The notes under the pieces: generated by a model
What the model saw: the letters and a program-made list of their open reading frames with translations, nothing else
The model's database searches: none
What the model was told of the DNA's origin: nothing
Source of the DNA: Hypericum androsaemum
Taxonomy: Eukaryota > Streptophyta > Magnoliopsida > Malpighiales > Hypericaceae
Assembly (NCBI GenBank): GCA_963995505.1
Contig: OZ023186.1
Span: 8,067,570-8,131,569 of the forward strand
DNA: 64,000 nt
Direction: 5' to 3'
Part shown: positions 33,711 through 45,105 of the stretch, one piece after another
Position numbering within the stretch: the stretch's first letter is position 1
Layout: every line of letters begins with the position of its first letter
Made by a program: the position numbers and the translations under genes

Positions 33711-34645
33711 TTTAGTTGAAATATTTAGTATAATTTGCGTGTCGAATCAACCACCTGCTTGAACTTGCAACCTTGAATTTTTGACCCCTTAGCCACTTAA
33801 TATCCTTAGGAAAGCTCATGCCAGGATAAAATTATCAAGGATACGATAAAGCCGATATTGAGAAGTAGTTTTTGCTTTTCAAAAATCTCATAATTGAATT
33901 AAGCAATCACTAGTGTACAAGACTGATATAACACTTGAGAGAATTCGGGTGGCACGGCTATAGTAACCAACTCCCGCTTGTATCATAAATATGTTTTAAC
34001 TGACTTGCGTGAGGATTAACCGAGTGGCATATGAAAAAAACTTGCTGCCCTTCTAAATTGTGAAAAGGAAAAAAAATGTTTATAAGGAATGTGGAATGTA
34101 GAATGTGCATGAATGCTGGCGGAAGGGCAGTAGTCAGGTAAACAATTGGAGTTGATGTTGCCTCCGGCCTGACTAGGATGGACCTTAAGGATCGTTATAG
34201 GTGTACAATCAGAGCAATAAAAAGTTGTAAACTGGCCTATTGACATCTAAGAGTGAAGTCCCAAGTGCCATGCAAGTTGAGTACTAACCATGCTAACTTA
34301 AAATATTTTGGGATAAGGCCAAGCTAAATAGCACTATTAGTGCCTTAATATACAGTCATGCCTGGTGCTTATTGATGTTGAGTCTCTAGTGGTCTTCACC
34401 ACTTTCTGAATGATTAAAATTATGGGAAACTACTTTAATTTATGGGCTAGATTTGAATTGTGAAATTGACTTGGCATGAGGATTTCTAGGGATAGTCTGT
34501 TGTTGATGGTTCATTAGTTCTGTGTGTTTAAAATATAAGTGCTCATGTTGACGATATTTATTTGCATGATCCATGTGTTAAGTGTTTTGTTTTGTTGTCT
34601 CGGGTCTTTAGTCTCTTGAGTCTAAGTCTTAGTTTTGAGTCTTGA

Positions 34646-34679
34646 TTGGGGACAAGCAAAGTTTAAGTGTGGGGATGTT
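34646..34679 (+). other. Polypurine tract before the 3' LTR of the derivative
   Basis: GGGGACAAGC followed by AAGTGTGGGGATGT ends directly at the LTR start. This is the position and composition of the plus-strand primer of LTR retrotransposons. Confidence 0.75.
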
Positions 34680-35919
34680 TGATGTGTGTCTAAAATACGC
34701 ATTAAACGCATAGAATTTTGAGTCATTTTTGTACATTTGTCTTTACTTTAGTATCATTTTAGTAAACATTTTAGTTTTTGGTGACTAATGACTTCTTTAT
34801 GCTAAATTGTAGGAAAAGGAGGCAAATTTGGAAATAATTATACTTGAAGAAAGAGACCAGCAAGGACAGCTAATTTGTAAGGGTATTTTGGTCAATTTGG
34901 GTGTCGAATTAGAGGACGTGTATTTGACGGACAATTGAAGATCTTTCTTTCCTCTTTCCGTGCATATAAAGAACGCATAAATCTGGTATCTAAAGAGGAA
35001 GTTATATTCAATAAGGCCGATCTGGCAAATTTTATTGACGAATATTCGGGGCAATATTGAAAATTCTGTTTCTGCCTCACGGAGGACTCTCGAAACGACT
35101 TCTCTAGATTTTTACACTTAGGAGGGCTTATATATAACCCTCTAGACTTATTTTTACAGCAACTTTTCCATTCCAGAGTACTAGACATTATTTTGGCTTT
35201 GTCATGACTATGAGGAACTAAACCTCTAGGTTGATTCGAGGGAGGAAACCCAAGGATTTGGTTGTGAGGATCTTGTTTTATTAATCTATCTCAGTAGTAT
35301 TTACTTATTTCCTTGTGCTTATTACTGTTCTTGAATTGTTTGCGGTTGTGAATTTATTCTAGAACTTATATTGCCATCGATTCTTAATTAGCAGTTGCAG
35401 TTAGGAATTGAACTAGAAGCAAGGCTAATTCAGCGAGTAACGGTCGTTACCAAGTTTGTAGATACCAATTCTAGTAGTAGGAATGTCTGTTCTTAATGCT
35501 ATTATCTTATAGAATAGAAATCGGTTGATATTTTATCTACTAGGTAATAAATAGCTAGTTAGGCGGTCGTTTAGCTAGTTTATTGTTGGATGTTTGTGGT
35601 CTCTTTGCGGTTGCGGGAGATTTACACCTACTTGCTACATGTATTAGATTATCTTTTGTGATCCAGTGATCAACCCACCTATCGTGGTACTCCGATCTTA
35701 AATTTGTCATTTTCTCTCATTGATTTCACTTACTTTTATTTCTGTTCATTAATTTCGTACGACTTACAATCTCACAAACTCCCCCTACTTTCATTTTAAT
35801 AGTTAGGTTAATTGAATATTCGTCCCTCCTTGGATCCGCCTCGGTATTTTCGCTTTCTTACTACAAATTAGTGAGACGTGAATATCAGTTTATTTTGAGG
35901 GACCCCGACACGCTCGTCA
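34680..35919 (+). mobile_element. 3' LTR of the 30.5-kb derivative
   Basis: 1,240 bp, starting TGATGTGTGTC and ending CACGCTCGTCA, followed by the duplication TACGC. About 50 bp shorter than the 5' LTR through small deletions (for example near 35455). Confidence 0.88.
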
Positions 35920-35924
35920 TACGC

Positions 35925-37082
35925 CTTGGCATCGACAAGGTACATGGTGGTCTCACCTGGGACACATCCATGGGACATCTCACTTGGATCATCTCATATT
36001 CCTTTGAGACATCTCACCTTGGGTCTCGGTCGAGATCTCACCTTTGATCTTGATCGGAGTCTCACATCGGGTCTCAACCGAGATCTCTCTATGGTCTCGA
36101 CCAGGGTCTCACATTGGATCCCGATCGGAGTCTAGCCTTGGATCTCACCGTGAACATCTCACCTGGGTTATCTCACCTGAGATATTTCACTTTCTTGGGA
36201 TATCTCATCACCTTAGTTATCTCGTCTTTTGTCTCGACCGAAGTCTTACCTTGGGTCTGAACCAGGGTCTTGCCATGAGTCTCGATTGGGGTCTCGCATG
36301 GGTCCTAGAATAAAGTATGTGTACCATGTAACCCGGAGTGAAGTATGTAACTCGGAGAGGAGTACGAACATGATGCATCTTGAGCAAGATGGGCCGATAT
36401 CATGGCCTGGGCCAGGCGGAGTAGGTGCACCCTACATGTGCCTGGGTAGGCGCACATGGGATGCACACTTATGCTCAGTTGGTAGAATGGTCCTAATTTT
36501 GTACTCGGACCTCGGATTGAGCTAATTCTTTTAGAATTGGAAAGATGATACACAGACTTACAACTTTTTAGTTTACGAGATCTTCCAATTCAGAGCTTAA
36601 TAAGGTCAAAACTGATTACACAGCATGAGCCTGGTTTAGTAAATTGGCCACATCTTTTGACTCCAAAGTTGGATTGAGACGATTCAATTTGTTGTACAAA
36701 GCCAAGACATATACTACAACTTTTAAGTTTACAATTTCTTTAGATTCAAAGTGCAAGAAGGTCAGCGGAGCACTTCTTTCAACCTGAGCATGACTGGTGT
36801 ACCTTGCAACCCAGACAAGGTAGGCGCACGTAGCATACGCCTACCCAGGCGCATGTAGCATGCACATGTCAGGAAGGAGGCGCAGCACCCGGGACGTAGG
36901 AAGCACACTTGAGATGTGTTTGGGAGAGGTACAAAATGGTTCAGATTTGGGTCGGACTTGTCTTGGTGTGGGACCCGGGCGAAGACGAAATAGACTTTGT
37001 GCACCTGGGTAGGCACACGCTTCATGCACTTGGGTAGGCATAGGTTTGGTGCGCCTGGGTAGGCGCAGGTTTGGTGCACCAT
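35925..37082. repeat. Degenerate minisatellite region
   Basis: Two repeat families. From 35925 to 36300 a diverged unit of roughly 24 bp around GGTCTCGACCGAGATCTCAC recurs about a dozen times. From about 36370 to 37082 a GCCTGGGTAGGCGCA-type unit recurs, ending in several near-perfect 22-24-bp copies at 36999-37082. Between them are two diverged copies of a segment with AGTTTAC and a TTTAGA/TTCCAA core. Open frames here are by-products of the repeats. Confidence 0.65.
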
Positions 37083-37473
37083 GGTAATGTCGTCAGTCTG
37101 GGTAAGGTGGTCCTAAAGCTGACCTCAGGAAATGAGCTGACCCTCAAAGATGTGATGCATGTCCCGGACATCCGCAAGAACTTAGTTTCCGGCTCACTGT
37201 TAAGCAAAGCCGGTCTTAAGCTTGTATTTGAGGCTGATAAGTTTGTACTGACCAAAGTGGGTCAATTCATAGGAAAAGGTTATCTAGAAAAGGGGCTGTT
37301 TAAGATGAATGTAATAACTGTACATCGCACCTTTAACGGTGAAAATAAAGTTAATGCTTCTTCTTACTTGGCCGAGTATTCTAATTTATGGCTTGGTAGA
37401 TTAGGACACGTAAATTTAATCTCGCTAAGAAAGTTAGTAAGTTTAAATTTATTACCGAATCTAGAGTTCAACC
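37083..37473 (+). pseudogene. Copia element 2 protease/pre-integrase part
   Basis: An open frame with [30 protein letters not shown] and [15 protein letters not shown], co-linear with 28250-27850 of copia element 1 but on the opposite strand. Its homology ends at EFNP, inside the text that should lead into the zinc-binding CEVC motif. Confidence 0.88.
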
Positions 37474-37738
37474 CATCTGAAGCGGCCTCACTTCACACGT
37501 TCATAGGTGATCTCCTATCAGGAATATCCTGCCATACTCCACCTTTATCAAGGTATAGGAATCATTAAAAGCGTAATGCTTAACCTTACCACACCTCTGC
37601 AGGTTAACACCTAGGCAGCTTCTGAGAATGAGATAGGTTCTAGGTGATTAACTAAACCCTCTATAACTTAGTTGTCTCATTGAACCAAGTTTGTGGGATC
37701 TCCACTCATCATGGTTGAGTTATCGCTATGGACGTTCT

Positions 37739-40205
37739 TTAGTGTGTGGATTTTAATCCCATTCCCCCTACTGTATTGTACATTTGATCTCTATTGATTC
37801 CTTTCGTAAAAAGATCAGCTAAGTTATCCTTGGACTTTACGTAATTAATGGTGATCACCCCACTAGAGATCAACAGTCTAACGGTATTATGTCTCCGACG
37901 GATATGTCGAGAATTTTCGTTGTACATTGTACTTTGTGCTCTTCCGATTGCAGATATGCTATTACAATGTATCAATACGGGAGGCACCGGTTTGTTCCAG
38001 CACGAAATATCCTCTAGGAAGTTTCTTAGCCATTCAGCTTCTTCCCCAGCTTTGTCTAGTGCTATAAACTCCGACTCCATGGTGGATCAAGCTATGCATG
38101 TTTGTTTAGAAGACTTCCAAGACACAGCTCCTCCTCCTATGGTGAATACGTATCCACTCGTGGATTTGGAGTCCTTAGTGTCCGATATCCAGTTTGCATC
38201 ACTGTATCCTTCTAATATAGCTGGATATTTAGCATAATGTATGCCATAGTTTATGGTATGTTTTAAATACCGTAAAACTCTTTCCAGAGCTAGCCAGTGA
38301 TCCTTCCCTGGATTACTTGTGAATCTACTAAGTTTACTAACTGAGTACGCAATATCGGAACGTGTGTAGTTTGTTAAATACATCAAGCTCCCGATAATTT
38401 GCGCATACCTCAGTTGAGATACTGGGTCCCCTCGATTCTTGGCTAAGTGTAGATTCAAATCTACTGGAGTTTTAACCGGAGGTTTGTCAAAAGCTTCAAA
38501 TTTCTTGAGCACGCTTTCCACGTAGTGGGATTGCGTCAAGATAATTTTGTCAGCTTTTCTAGAGATTTTTATTCCTAGTATGACGTCTGCAAGACCCATA
38601 TCTTTCATCTCAAAGTGGTTCTTTAACATGTTCTTACTTTTCACGGTAACCTCTTTATTGCTTCCCAAAATTTGTAAGTCATCTAGGTAGAGACATACAA
38701 TTACGTAAGCTTCAGGTGTGCCCTTAATGTAAACACATTTATCGCACTCATTGATCTTAAATCCATTTGACAGCATTGTTCTATCAAATTTCTCGTGCCA
38801 CTGTTTTGGCGCTTGTTTTAGCCCGTATAGTGACTTGACTAGTCGACACACTTTATGCTCTTGACTGGGAGCCACAAACCCTTCAGGTTGCTCCATGTAT
38901 ATCTCCTCTTCCAGTTCTCCATTTAGGAAAGCTATTTTTACATCCATTTGGTGGATCTCGAGGTTATAGAGTGGTGCAACAGCTATGAGTACTCTAACTG
39001 ATGTGATTCTTGTGACCGGTAAATACGTGTCAAAGAAATCATGTCCCTCCTTCTGTTTAAACCCCTTAGTTACCAATCGAGCTTTGTACTTGTCGATTGA
39101 TCCATCAGCTTTGTATTTTCTTTTTAGGATCCACCTGCATCCCAAAGGTTTGCAGCCCGGTGGGAGATCCACGATTTCCCACGTGTAGTTTTGCATAATA
39201 GATTCTATCTCACTATTGATAGCTTCCTTCCAGAAAGGAGCATCTAGACTGGACAATGCCTCTTGTATTGTCCTGGGTTCATCTTTTAACGCATAGGTTA
39301 GATAATCCAAACCAAAGGATTTGGTTACCTTCGTCCATTTACTACGTCTAGGTTCACCATCTTCCTGATTTAACCCTTGCGTAGTCTCGTGAGCCCTTTT
39401 CTTTGGACTTCCTATCTTTCTTTCCTTATTAGGAAAGCTATTCTCAAAGAACGTTGCATTCCTTGATTCTATGACCATTCCCGCGTTTATCTCAGGGTTT
39501 TCAGATTTATGCACCAAAAATCGATAAGCACTACTATTTTGCGCATATCCGATAAAGATGCAATCAATGGTCTTGGGTCCTATTCTCACCTGCTTAGGCT
39601 TAGGTACTTCGACCTTTGCTAGGCACCCCCACACTTTAAGGTAACCATAGGAAGGCTTCCTTCCTTTCCGTAGTTCATATGGAGTTTTATCCCTTTTCTT
39701 GTGTGGCAACTTATTTAGAATGTGGTTAGCTGAGAGCACAGCTTCCCCCCCACATATTCTGGGGTAAGCCCGAGCTAATCAACATAGCATTCATCATCTC
39801 CTTAAAAGTTTGATTTTTGCGTTCAGCTACGCCATTCGATTGAGGTGAGAGTATGGAGCAGTCGTCTGATGAATAATGCCATGTTCTTGGCAGAGTTCCT
39901 CAAACGGAGCTACATATTCTCCCCCTCTATCACTTCAGATCATTTTGATTTTCACGCTGAGTTGATTTTCAACCTCATTATATTTCTTAAAGGCATCAAG
40001 AGCTTCGTCTTTACCCTTTAGGAGATATACGTAACAATATCTCGTGCAGTCATCGATAAACGTGATGAAGTATTTCTTCCCGCCTTTAGTTTGTACGTGT
40101 TTCATATCGCAAGTTTCCGTATGAATTAACTCTAAAGGCGTAGTACTTCTTTCCACCGAATGAAAAGGTGCTTTGGTCATTTTAGCCTCCACACATACTT
40201 CACAT
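37739..40205 (-). pseudogene. Copia element 2 integrase, RT and RNase H (inverted segment)
   Basis: On the minus strand from 40205: the [20 protein letters not shown] zinc-motif end, integrase core with [11 protein letters not shown] (40192-39935), then an unbroken 550-codon frame (39739-38087) covering late integrase and most of RT ([40 protein letters not shown]). The catalytic motif reads YLDDLQI where the family has YVDD. RNase H continues at 38080-37739 (MESEFIALDKAGEEAEWLRN) after a single TGA. It is the best preserved pol in the window but is separated from any 5' LTR and promoter. Confidence 0.9.
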
Positions 40206-40471
40206 ACTTATGAATCCAAGAAACGGTTCATGGCCGAAACGGACACAACGTGAGAACCCAAATATACTAGGGTTATTATTGTGTAAATGTTATTGTCTTA
40301 GTTTACGCCAAAAGCTGACGGTTCAAGACATCACATCACGTTCACCGAGCAGCGAGTAAATTCGATAACATATTACTAGAGAAGGTTCAAAGACGCAAGC
40401 TACCTGTCTCGATGCAATAATAATACATCAGAACTTTTGATTAGAGTCTGCATGCATTGGTCATCATTCAT

Positions 40472-40480
40472 GTGGGGGAT
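40472..40480 (+). other. Polypurine tract of copia element 2
   Basis: GTGGGGGAT abuts the LTR start TGTTGGATTTG. It fixes the element's orientation as plus, opposite to its pol segment. Confidence 0.8.
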
Positions 40481-40669
40481 TGTTGGATTTGCGAATGAGC
40501 CCAAAGTCCAAAAGCCCAAAAGGGAAAATGGAAAGTGCCATCCCACATTGGAAAGTGGCACCAACTTTTCCTAGTTTATAAGGAGAAGCTCCTTGTTAGC
40601 TAAGAAAGAAGTTGACCACCTGGAAGGATAGCCAACTCAGATCGCGGCGAGGATGGTGCGTAGCACCAT

Positions 40670-40738
<69 letters not shown>

Positions 40739-41474
40739 CACACGCGTGTATGCGTGTGCGCATGGCGCATTGGATGCAGGTCGCTGGGCGCTTTGTGGCG
40801 CAATGGGCGTTTTGTGGCGCACTTGGCACTTCGCACGTGCGCATCATCGCGAGGAGCTGGAGGAGCCTTAAGTATTTTACCCGGGTCCGAAGAGAGTTGC
40901 GCAGCTACCGAAGTGATGAGGAGCTGCGAGCACCTTACAGGATGGCCACCGAAGAGGCACGAAGGGCTGGAATATCCAGGAGACTTCCAGAAGGCCGAAG
41001 GGTTATGAGATCCCTCGCGAAAAGGCGCCAGCATAGTCTGAGCACGCCTGGAAGGATCCAGAAGCCACCGAAGGGCCACGAGCGCAGTCAGCCAACTGCT
41101 GGCCGAACGGACGTGTCCCTTCGGGGTGGCTGCTTCCCTGCCTCCTCCAGCCTATAAATAGGCCTGCCCCCTTGCCATTTTCCTCATCCCAGCAGTAAGT
41201 GCATCCATATGCATTGTTGTCTTCTCCTCTCCCCCGTTCTTCACTTACAAGTCCGTCCGAAAGTTCTGGGTATATAAGAGTTCGCCCGAAAGTTTCGAGA
41301 TACGTGTGCAACGTTCTTGGAAACGCCCTAACAGTCGTTGTATCTTGGGGACGATTGCCGTAGCCCGTACCGCACTGAAATATACGGGGCAATCTCGTCT
41401 TAAAGAGAAAGTGTCCAACATTTGCCTCGACTGCCGTAGATCCTAATCAAGTACACCAACCTTCCGAAACAACA
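40481..41474 (+). mobile_element. 3' LTR of copia element 2, 994 bp
   Basis: It begins TGTTGGATTTGCGAATGAGC and ends CCGAAACAACA. A TATA-type CCTATAAATAGGCC lies near 41151. It is related to the LTRs of copia element 1 but longer, because of the repeat at 40671 and extra GC-rich sequence at 40740-40840. The right flank is intron DNA of the prenyltransferase gene. Confidence 0.88.
40671..40738. repeat. (GAGCAC)n microsatellite, about 11 copies
   Basis: A perfect hexanucleotide run in the U3 part of the LTR. It generates long Glu-His, Ala-Arg or Ser-Cys dipeptide frames that are not genes. The truncated LTR of copia element 1 ends in a GC-rich tract at the corresponding place. Confidence 0.95.
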
Positions 41475-41884
41475 AAAATAACAATCAATTGTTTGAAAAA
41501 ATAATTAAATGTATAAATGCCGTGGAAATTTTTAGAAAGAGGAGGATATTTATATTTCCGTATATTATATAATTGGTTGATACATTTACATATAGCTCAA
41601 ATTAAGAAATTGGTAACCATGTTTTAACTGTACCATTTTGACTGAATTCTGCGGATTGTTTAAGCCAAATCAAGCTAGCAACCAAACCTTTTAACGAATC
41701 AACACAAGCTCCTACGACATAATTATGATATAGATTTATCACTACTTACACTCCGGGAATTAATTTCATCCCAGTCCTTTTGATAACATAATATTTTTGT
41801 TTATTGAAGCATAATCCAGAAGCATTCTTCCGACAAAAATAAAAATTGTATGATAAAATGAGAAACAAGTCCAGAGATCCTCAC
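41475..41884. other. Intron DNA downstream of exon C
   Basis: AT-rich DNA starting with the donor site of exon C (GTGAGG on the minus strand) and running to the copia LTR. The final exon of the prenyltransferase, expected to encode a GFYRFIWNLFY-type block, is not here nor in any other transposon-free gap I checked to the left. Confidence 0.55.
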
Positions 41885-41947
41885 CTGGTAAAGCATGAAC
41901 AAGATAAAGAGGATATGGAAAGGTATCATAATACTACTTTTGAAACT
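41885..41947 (-). CDS. Homogentisate solanesyltransferase-like gene, exon C (partial gene)
   Basis: Twenty-one codons between a TTTGTTGTAG acceptor and a CAG|GTGAGG donor, phase 0 at both ends. They encode SFKSSIMIPFHILFILFMLY plus Q. This lines up with the transmembrane segment of plant homogentisate solanesyltransferases that contains RRSLMIPAHxIL and ends in Q at an exon border. It has no stop, and exon length and phase are exact. It is the last exon visible; a terminal exon should follow but appears displaced or lost beyond the copia insertion. Confidence 0.75.
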
Positions 41948-42069
41948 CTACAACAAAGACATTGATCTTGTTATACATATATGTATTAACACTGAACAAC
42001 AAGGACATGGTTGTATTTTACCTAGGAATTTATTATGTGAAGTTGTGAAGTAAATTTGATATATATTAC

Positions 42070-42187
42070 CTCGGGGTGGATGAAAACTAGCAAGATCGCA
42101 CCAAAATGATTCAAGATAAGGGTTCCAAGACCTATTAGCAGAGTTCGTCTTACACCGATAATTGTAGCAACCGTCGGTATATTATTT
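42070..42187 (-). CDS. Homogentisate solanesyltransferase-like gene, exon B
   Basis: 118 bp between a TTTTTCTATAG acceptor and a GAG|GTAATA donor. One base completes the lysine codon split from exon A, then 39 codons: NNIPTVATIIGVRRTLLIGL and a hydrophobic continuation ending VFIHPE. In plant homogentisate solanesyltransferases the same place reads ISTLATKLGVRNIAFLGSG, a UbiA-family segment after the second aspartate motif that leads into a membrane helix. The intron to exon C is 122 bp. The reading frame is open. Confidence 0.82.
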
Positions 42188-42660
42188 CTATAGAAAAATA
42201 CATTTAAGAAAACTTAGCATAGCAAAAAAATAAGGTATACCTAAATGATATTGCATAATGAAAAAGAGACGATCAATTTTTAAACATAAAGTAGGGCATA
42301 CATTACTGTATTGGAGTACCTACCACGACTTTTTTTGGAGTTATCGTTTGAATAATTGAAACACAAGTTTGAGAGATTAAAATAAAAACAATAAAAGATA
42401 TACATAAGGGAAAAAATAATAATACCATTGTAAAACTAGTAAATTAAAAAAATTGGTTTCATTGCTATAAGTACAGATTAAAATAACACAATAAAGGACA
42501 ACTATGTGGCTTATTGGATTTACATTTTGGTATATCGTATTGCTCAATTTTATTGGAACACCTTTAGATGACTAATGATTAATATTTAGGTCTGATTAAC
42601 TTAGTTAATGATAAATAAACGAAAAAGTGAGGCGATCATTACAAAGATTGAAGAACATAC
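42188..42660. other. Intron between exons A and B
   Basis: 473 bp, AT-rich, with consensus ends (GTATGT and TATAG on the minus strand). Nothing else was seen. Confidence 0.7.
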
Positions 42661-42753
42661 TTTTTATCTCCTTCTACATCCGGAAGATCTTTCACAATGC
42701 TCATGCCCAAAGCAAAAATGGAGGAGAAGATTGATATGAATACTGAAGGCAAG
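42661..42753 (-). CDS. Homogentisate solanesyltransferase-like gene, exon A (second aspartate motif)
   Basis: 93 bp between a TAATTCTTGCAG acceptor and an AA|GTATGT donor. It encodes a membrane segment (LPSVFISIFSSIFALGMSIV) then KDLPDVEGDKK. KDxPDxEGD is the second Mg-prenyl-diphosphate-binding motif of the homogentisate prenyltransferases of the UbiA superfamily; the solanesyltransferase form reads KDLPDVEGDR. The family uses homogentisate and solanesyl diphosphate in plastid membranes to make the plastoquinone-9 precursor. The acceptor lies only 36 bp from the LTR at 42789. Tocopherol-pathway phytyltransferase is the main alternative, but the residues after the motif favour the solanesyl branch. 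Confidence 0.88.
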
Positions 42754-42788
42754 CTGCAAGAATTATTGGCTGATTAGGTGTTGAACGT

Positions 42789-43578
42789 TGTTGTGTTAAA
42801 AAGAGAACAATAACCCGAGACGGATCTGGAGTGATCGTCCCAAGGTCGGTCTATACTAAGGCTAAAGCTAGAGCTATGCTACTGGTTATACTAGGCTACG
42901 AAAAGAAAAAGCAACAAAATAGTAAAGAAGTTGTTGTGTTGTATTGGTGATGTCCTCGTCTCTGTTCGTACCCTCCTTATATAGAACTCCCGTGACCTAA
43001 CCTTGGCCCCCAAGTTAAGAGAAATCCTTATTAGGCCACCTCCATTCACCCAGCCTGGAATAAGAATTAGCTAAACCGTCCTTCCGAAGTAAGAAAACCC
43101 ATCCCGAACGAATATATTGCTTCCAAATCAACCCGGCTTAGAATAGGAAAATTCAAGCCACTTTTCCCGAATGAGCATATCTCATCCATTAATAGGAATA
43201 TCCCGATCGTGCCGACCAAGCAACCGTGGCCTAAAGAGGAACCTACCAAGTCTTGCCCGAATCTCGGGAATCCTAGCTCAACTTAGGAAAATATAAGCCG
43301 TCTCAACCTTCACGAACCTTATATGTAAAATCTCGTTTTAAGCCCATCATCGTCCAAATTAACTTCTAAAGCACTCATCCGGGCACCCCTTCGAAACCCA
43401 AAGTGCCCTATCGGGCTCCCGCCTATTGGGCCAAAGTGCCCTATTGGTCTTCAAAAACAAGGGGCCCACCCAAACTTCAAAAGAAAAACGCTCACCCGGG
43501 CTTCAAGAATGAGGTGCCCATCGGACTCTAAGGGTAAAGTGCCCACCTGGACACCCGATCAATACTTCATACCCAACA
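42789..43578 (-). mobile_element. Probable solo LTR, 790 bp
   Basis: The ends are TGTTG and CAACA. On the minus strand it begins TGTTGGGTATGAAG, has a TTCTATATAAGGAGGG promoter-like site near 42975, and ends AACACAACA, the layout of a U3-R-U5 LTR. No primer site or polypurine tract adjoins it and no second copy is present. The flanking pentamers (AACGT left, CGAGT right) do not match, so either the ends are off or the duplication has decayed. It sits in the prenyltransferase intron. Confidence 0.6.
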
Positions 43579-43680
43579 CGAGTTGCTAATCCAAGAGAAT
43601 AATCGGTCACGTTAAAATAATATTGGAGCTATTTTTTTAAATGATACAATACGATTTATTCCATAATTCAATAAAATATC

Positions 43681-44552
43681 TGTAAAGACCAAGAAACTAA
43701 AAAGGGAATTTCAAAACTGGTAGGGGACTGGATTGAAATTTACCAGGCACCATTCTGTAATTTATCAAACAGAAAACCCTTGGGCCTAGCCTATATAAGG
43801 AGGGCTGACAAAACCCTACACCACCAGAATCTAAATTTTATTTCTTTTGCCTTCTACTAGGCGGAGAGACTGATCCGGGCGAGCCAAGGGACGGGGGCGT
43901 CTTTGACTTTGTAACTCAAGACGTTAGGGTAAGCCATCCCTCCTGATGGGTATTTTTCTGCTTAAGATTAGTAGGCTGATATTGTTAATCCGTCTGGACC
44001 TGTAGGAATCTGAAGAAAATATTGGAGAATAGTAGATATTCTAATGAAAGGAGTGGGAGGCGAGGCAAGTCAAATCAATGTCCGAAAATGTTATCTATTC
44101 GTTCGTGTCTAGGTTGGGTAATTCTGTATATGCCATTAATCTGATTGTATGTGTATTGCGTGATTGAGTCTGACCGTATTTTTTTGAATACTGAACACCG
44201 AATACTGAATACTGTAACAGATCTATCTATTGTGCTTTGTATAGGGTGATTTCATACAATTGATATGAACGTATTTTCTAGTGTTCGACTTATTGAGTTG
44301 CGTATCTCATCAAAATACGTAATTTTTTCAAATACTCTGGGGGCGAGTCGGGACTGAGGATTCGAAGTAAGGACATGCATCTCTAGGCATTTATGTCATT
44401 ATATTTTGTTTCGGATTGAACCATATATTTTTCTATTGAACTTGAGTTTATTATGTTTTGGATTTGGTCCTAACTTAATTTTGAGAAATAAAGTGACCTT
44501 ATGGAAAATTTAACCTGTGGCGGTTGACATGCCTATTTTCTGGGGCGTGACA
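43681..44552 (+). mobile_element. 5' LTR of the Tekay-like element
   Basis: 872 bp from TGTAAAGACCAAGAAAC to GGGGCGTGACA. CCTATATAAGGAGGGCTGAC near 43789 is a TATA box. About 40 bp shorter than the 3' LTR, which has extra copies of a GAATACTGAA-type unit near 62820-62865. Confidence 0.92.
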
Positions 44553-44559
44553 ACTAAAT

Positions 44560-44572
44560 TGGTATCAAAGTC
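44560..44572 (+). other. Primer-binding site of the Tekay-like element
   Basis: TGGTATCAAAGTC, a two-mismatch version of the initiator tRNA-Met site TGGTATCAGAGCC, seven bases after the LTR. Confidence 0.75.
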
Positions 44573-44800
44573 TTTATAAAGAAAATGGGAATTTTAAAGA
44601 TCATGCATATCATTTCATGCATCCGAGAGTGGTAGTTGGGGTTATCGGGGACTAAACTGTAAAGAGTTAGAAAGTGTTGTGCTTAATTGGTAATAATAAA
44701 AATAAAAAAATAAGAAAGGGGAAAAGCTGCTCGTGGGATTGGGAGAAAAGGGGTGTATCTGTTTAGAATAGTAGTAGGATTGAGTTGAAAACAAGTAGTT

Positions 44801-45105
44801 TTGGAGTCAAAACTACCTAAGTTTCTAAGAAGCACAAGTTGCCCAGAGGCTGACAACCGAGCAGCGAATTCTATTGCAGCAAATCTGATATGGGCAACAA
44901 CACCCCTTGTTCGATCGATGGTTTCTGGCCGAACTTCAACACCGACTACCAGGGTGCCAGCACGAGTTTATGCACTGAACCAGGATGATGCACAATAAGC
45001 AAACGACATCGTGATAGGTAAATACCCTACGAATAATTAAAAAAGAAATAAGGAAATAGGAAAAATGAAATCATGTGACTCTGTTATCCTGTGTCTGTGA
45101 CTCCG
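44801..45105 (+). pseudogene. Tekay-like gag C-terminal remnant
   Basis: Reads to PARVYALNQDDAQ followed by a stop and ANDIVIGK, which matches the gag-protease linker of chromoviruses (RV(Y/F)AL...DA...DVV.G). The capsid and zinc knuckle are missing, so gag is mostly deleted. The text is interrupted by the Athila-A insertion at 45106. Confidence 0.6.

Larger units (their letters stand above)
30517..35919 (+). mobile_element. Large retrotransposon derivative (Athila-type, non-autonomous), target duplication TACGC
   Basis: Two LTRs (30517-31805 and 34680-35919) enclose only 2.9 kb without protease, RT or integrase. TACGC flanks both ends (30512-30516 and 35920-35924). The LTRs start TGATGTGTGTCTAAAATACG, resembling Athila-A and Athila-B (TGATGAGTGTG). 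The primer site is complementary to tRNA-Asp, as in the Athila/Tat branch of gypsy. It must have been moved by proteins from another element. Confidence 0.9.
37083..41474 (+). mobile_element. Ty1/copia element 2 (Tnt1-like), truncated, internal segment inverted
   Basis: Plus-strand parts: protease/pre-integrase (37083-37473), 3' untranslated region with polypurine tract (40206-40480) and 3' LTR (40481-41474). Between them 37474-40205 runs the other way and holds integrase, RT, RNase H and the start of the 3' untranslated region. Compared with copia element 1, the pre-integrase text breaks off at 37473 and resumes at 40205 on the opposite strand, with only about 10 bp lost, so the segment was inverted in place. 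The 5' LTR and most of gag are missing at the left edge, where minisatellite DNA begins. Confidence 0.85.

Noticed and set aside
36470..36500. tRNA-like TGCTCAGTTGGTAGAATGG
   Set aside because: Resembles a D-arm, but no acceptor stem, anticodon arm or T-arm can be formed around it; it lies in degenerate repeat.
40596..41157. Open frames with Glu-His, Ala-Arg or Ser-Cys dipeptide runs
   Set aside because: Translations of the (GAGCAC)n microsatellite inside a copia LTR.
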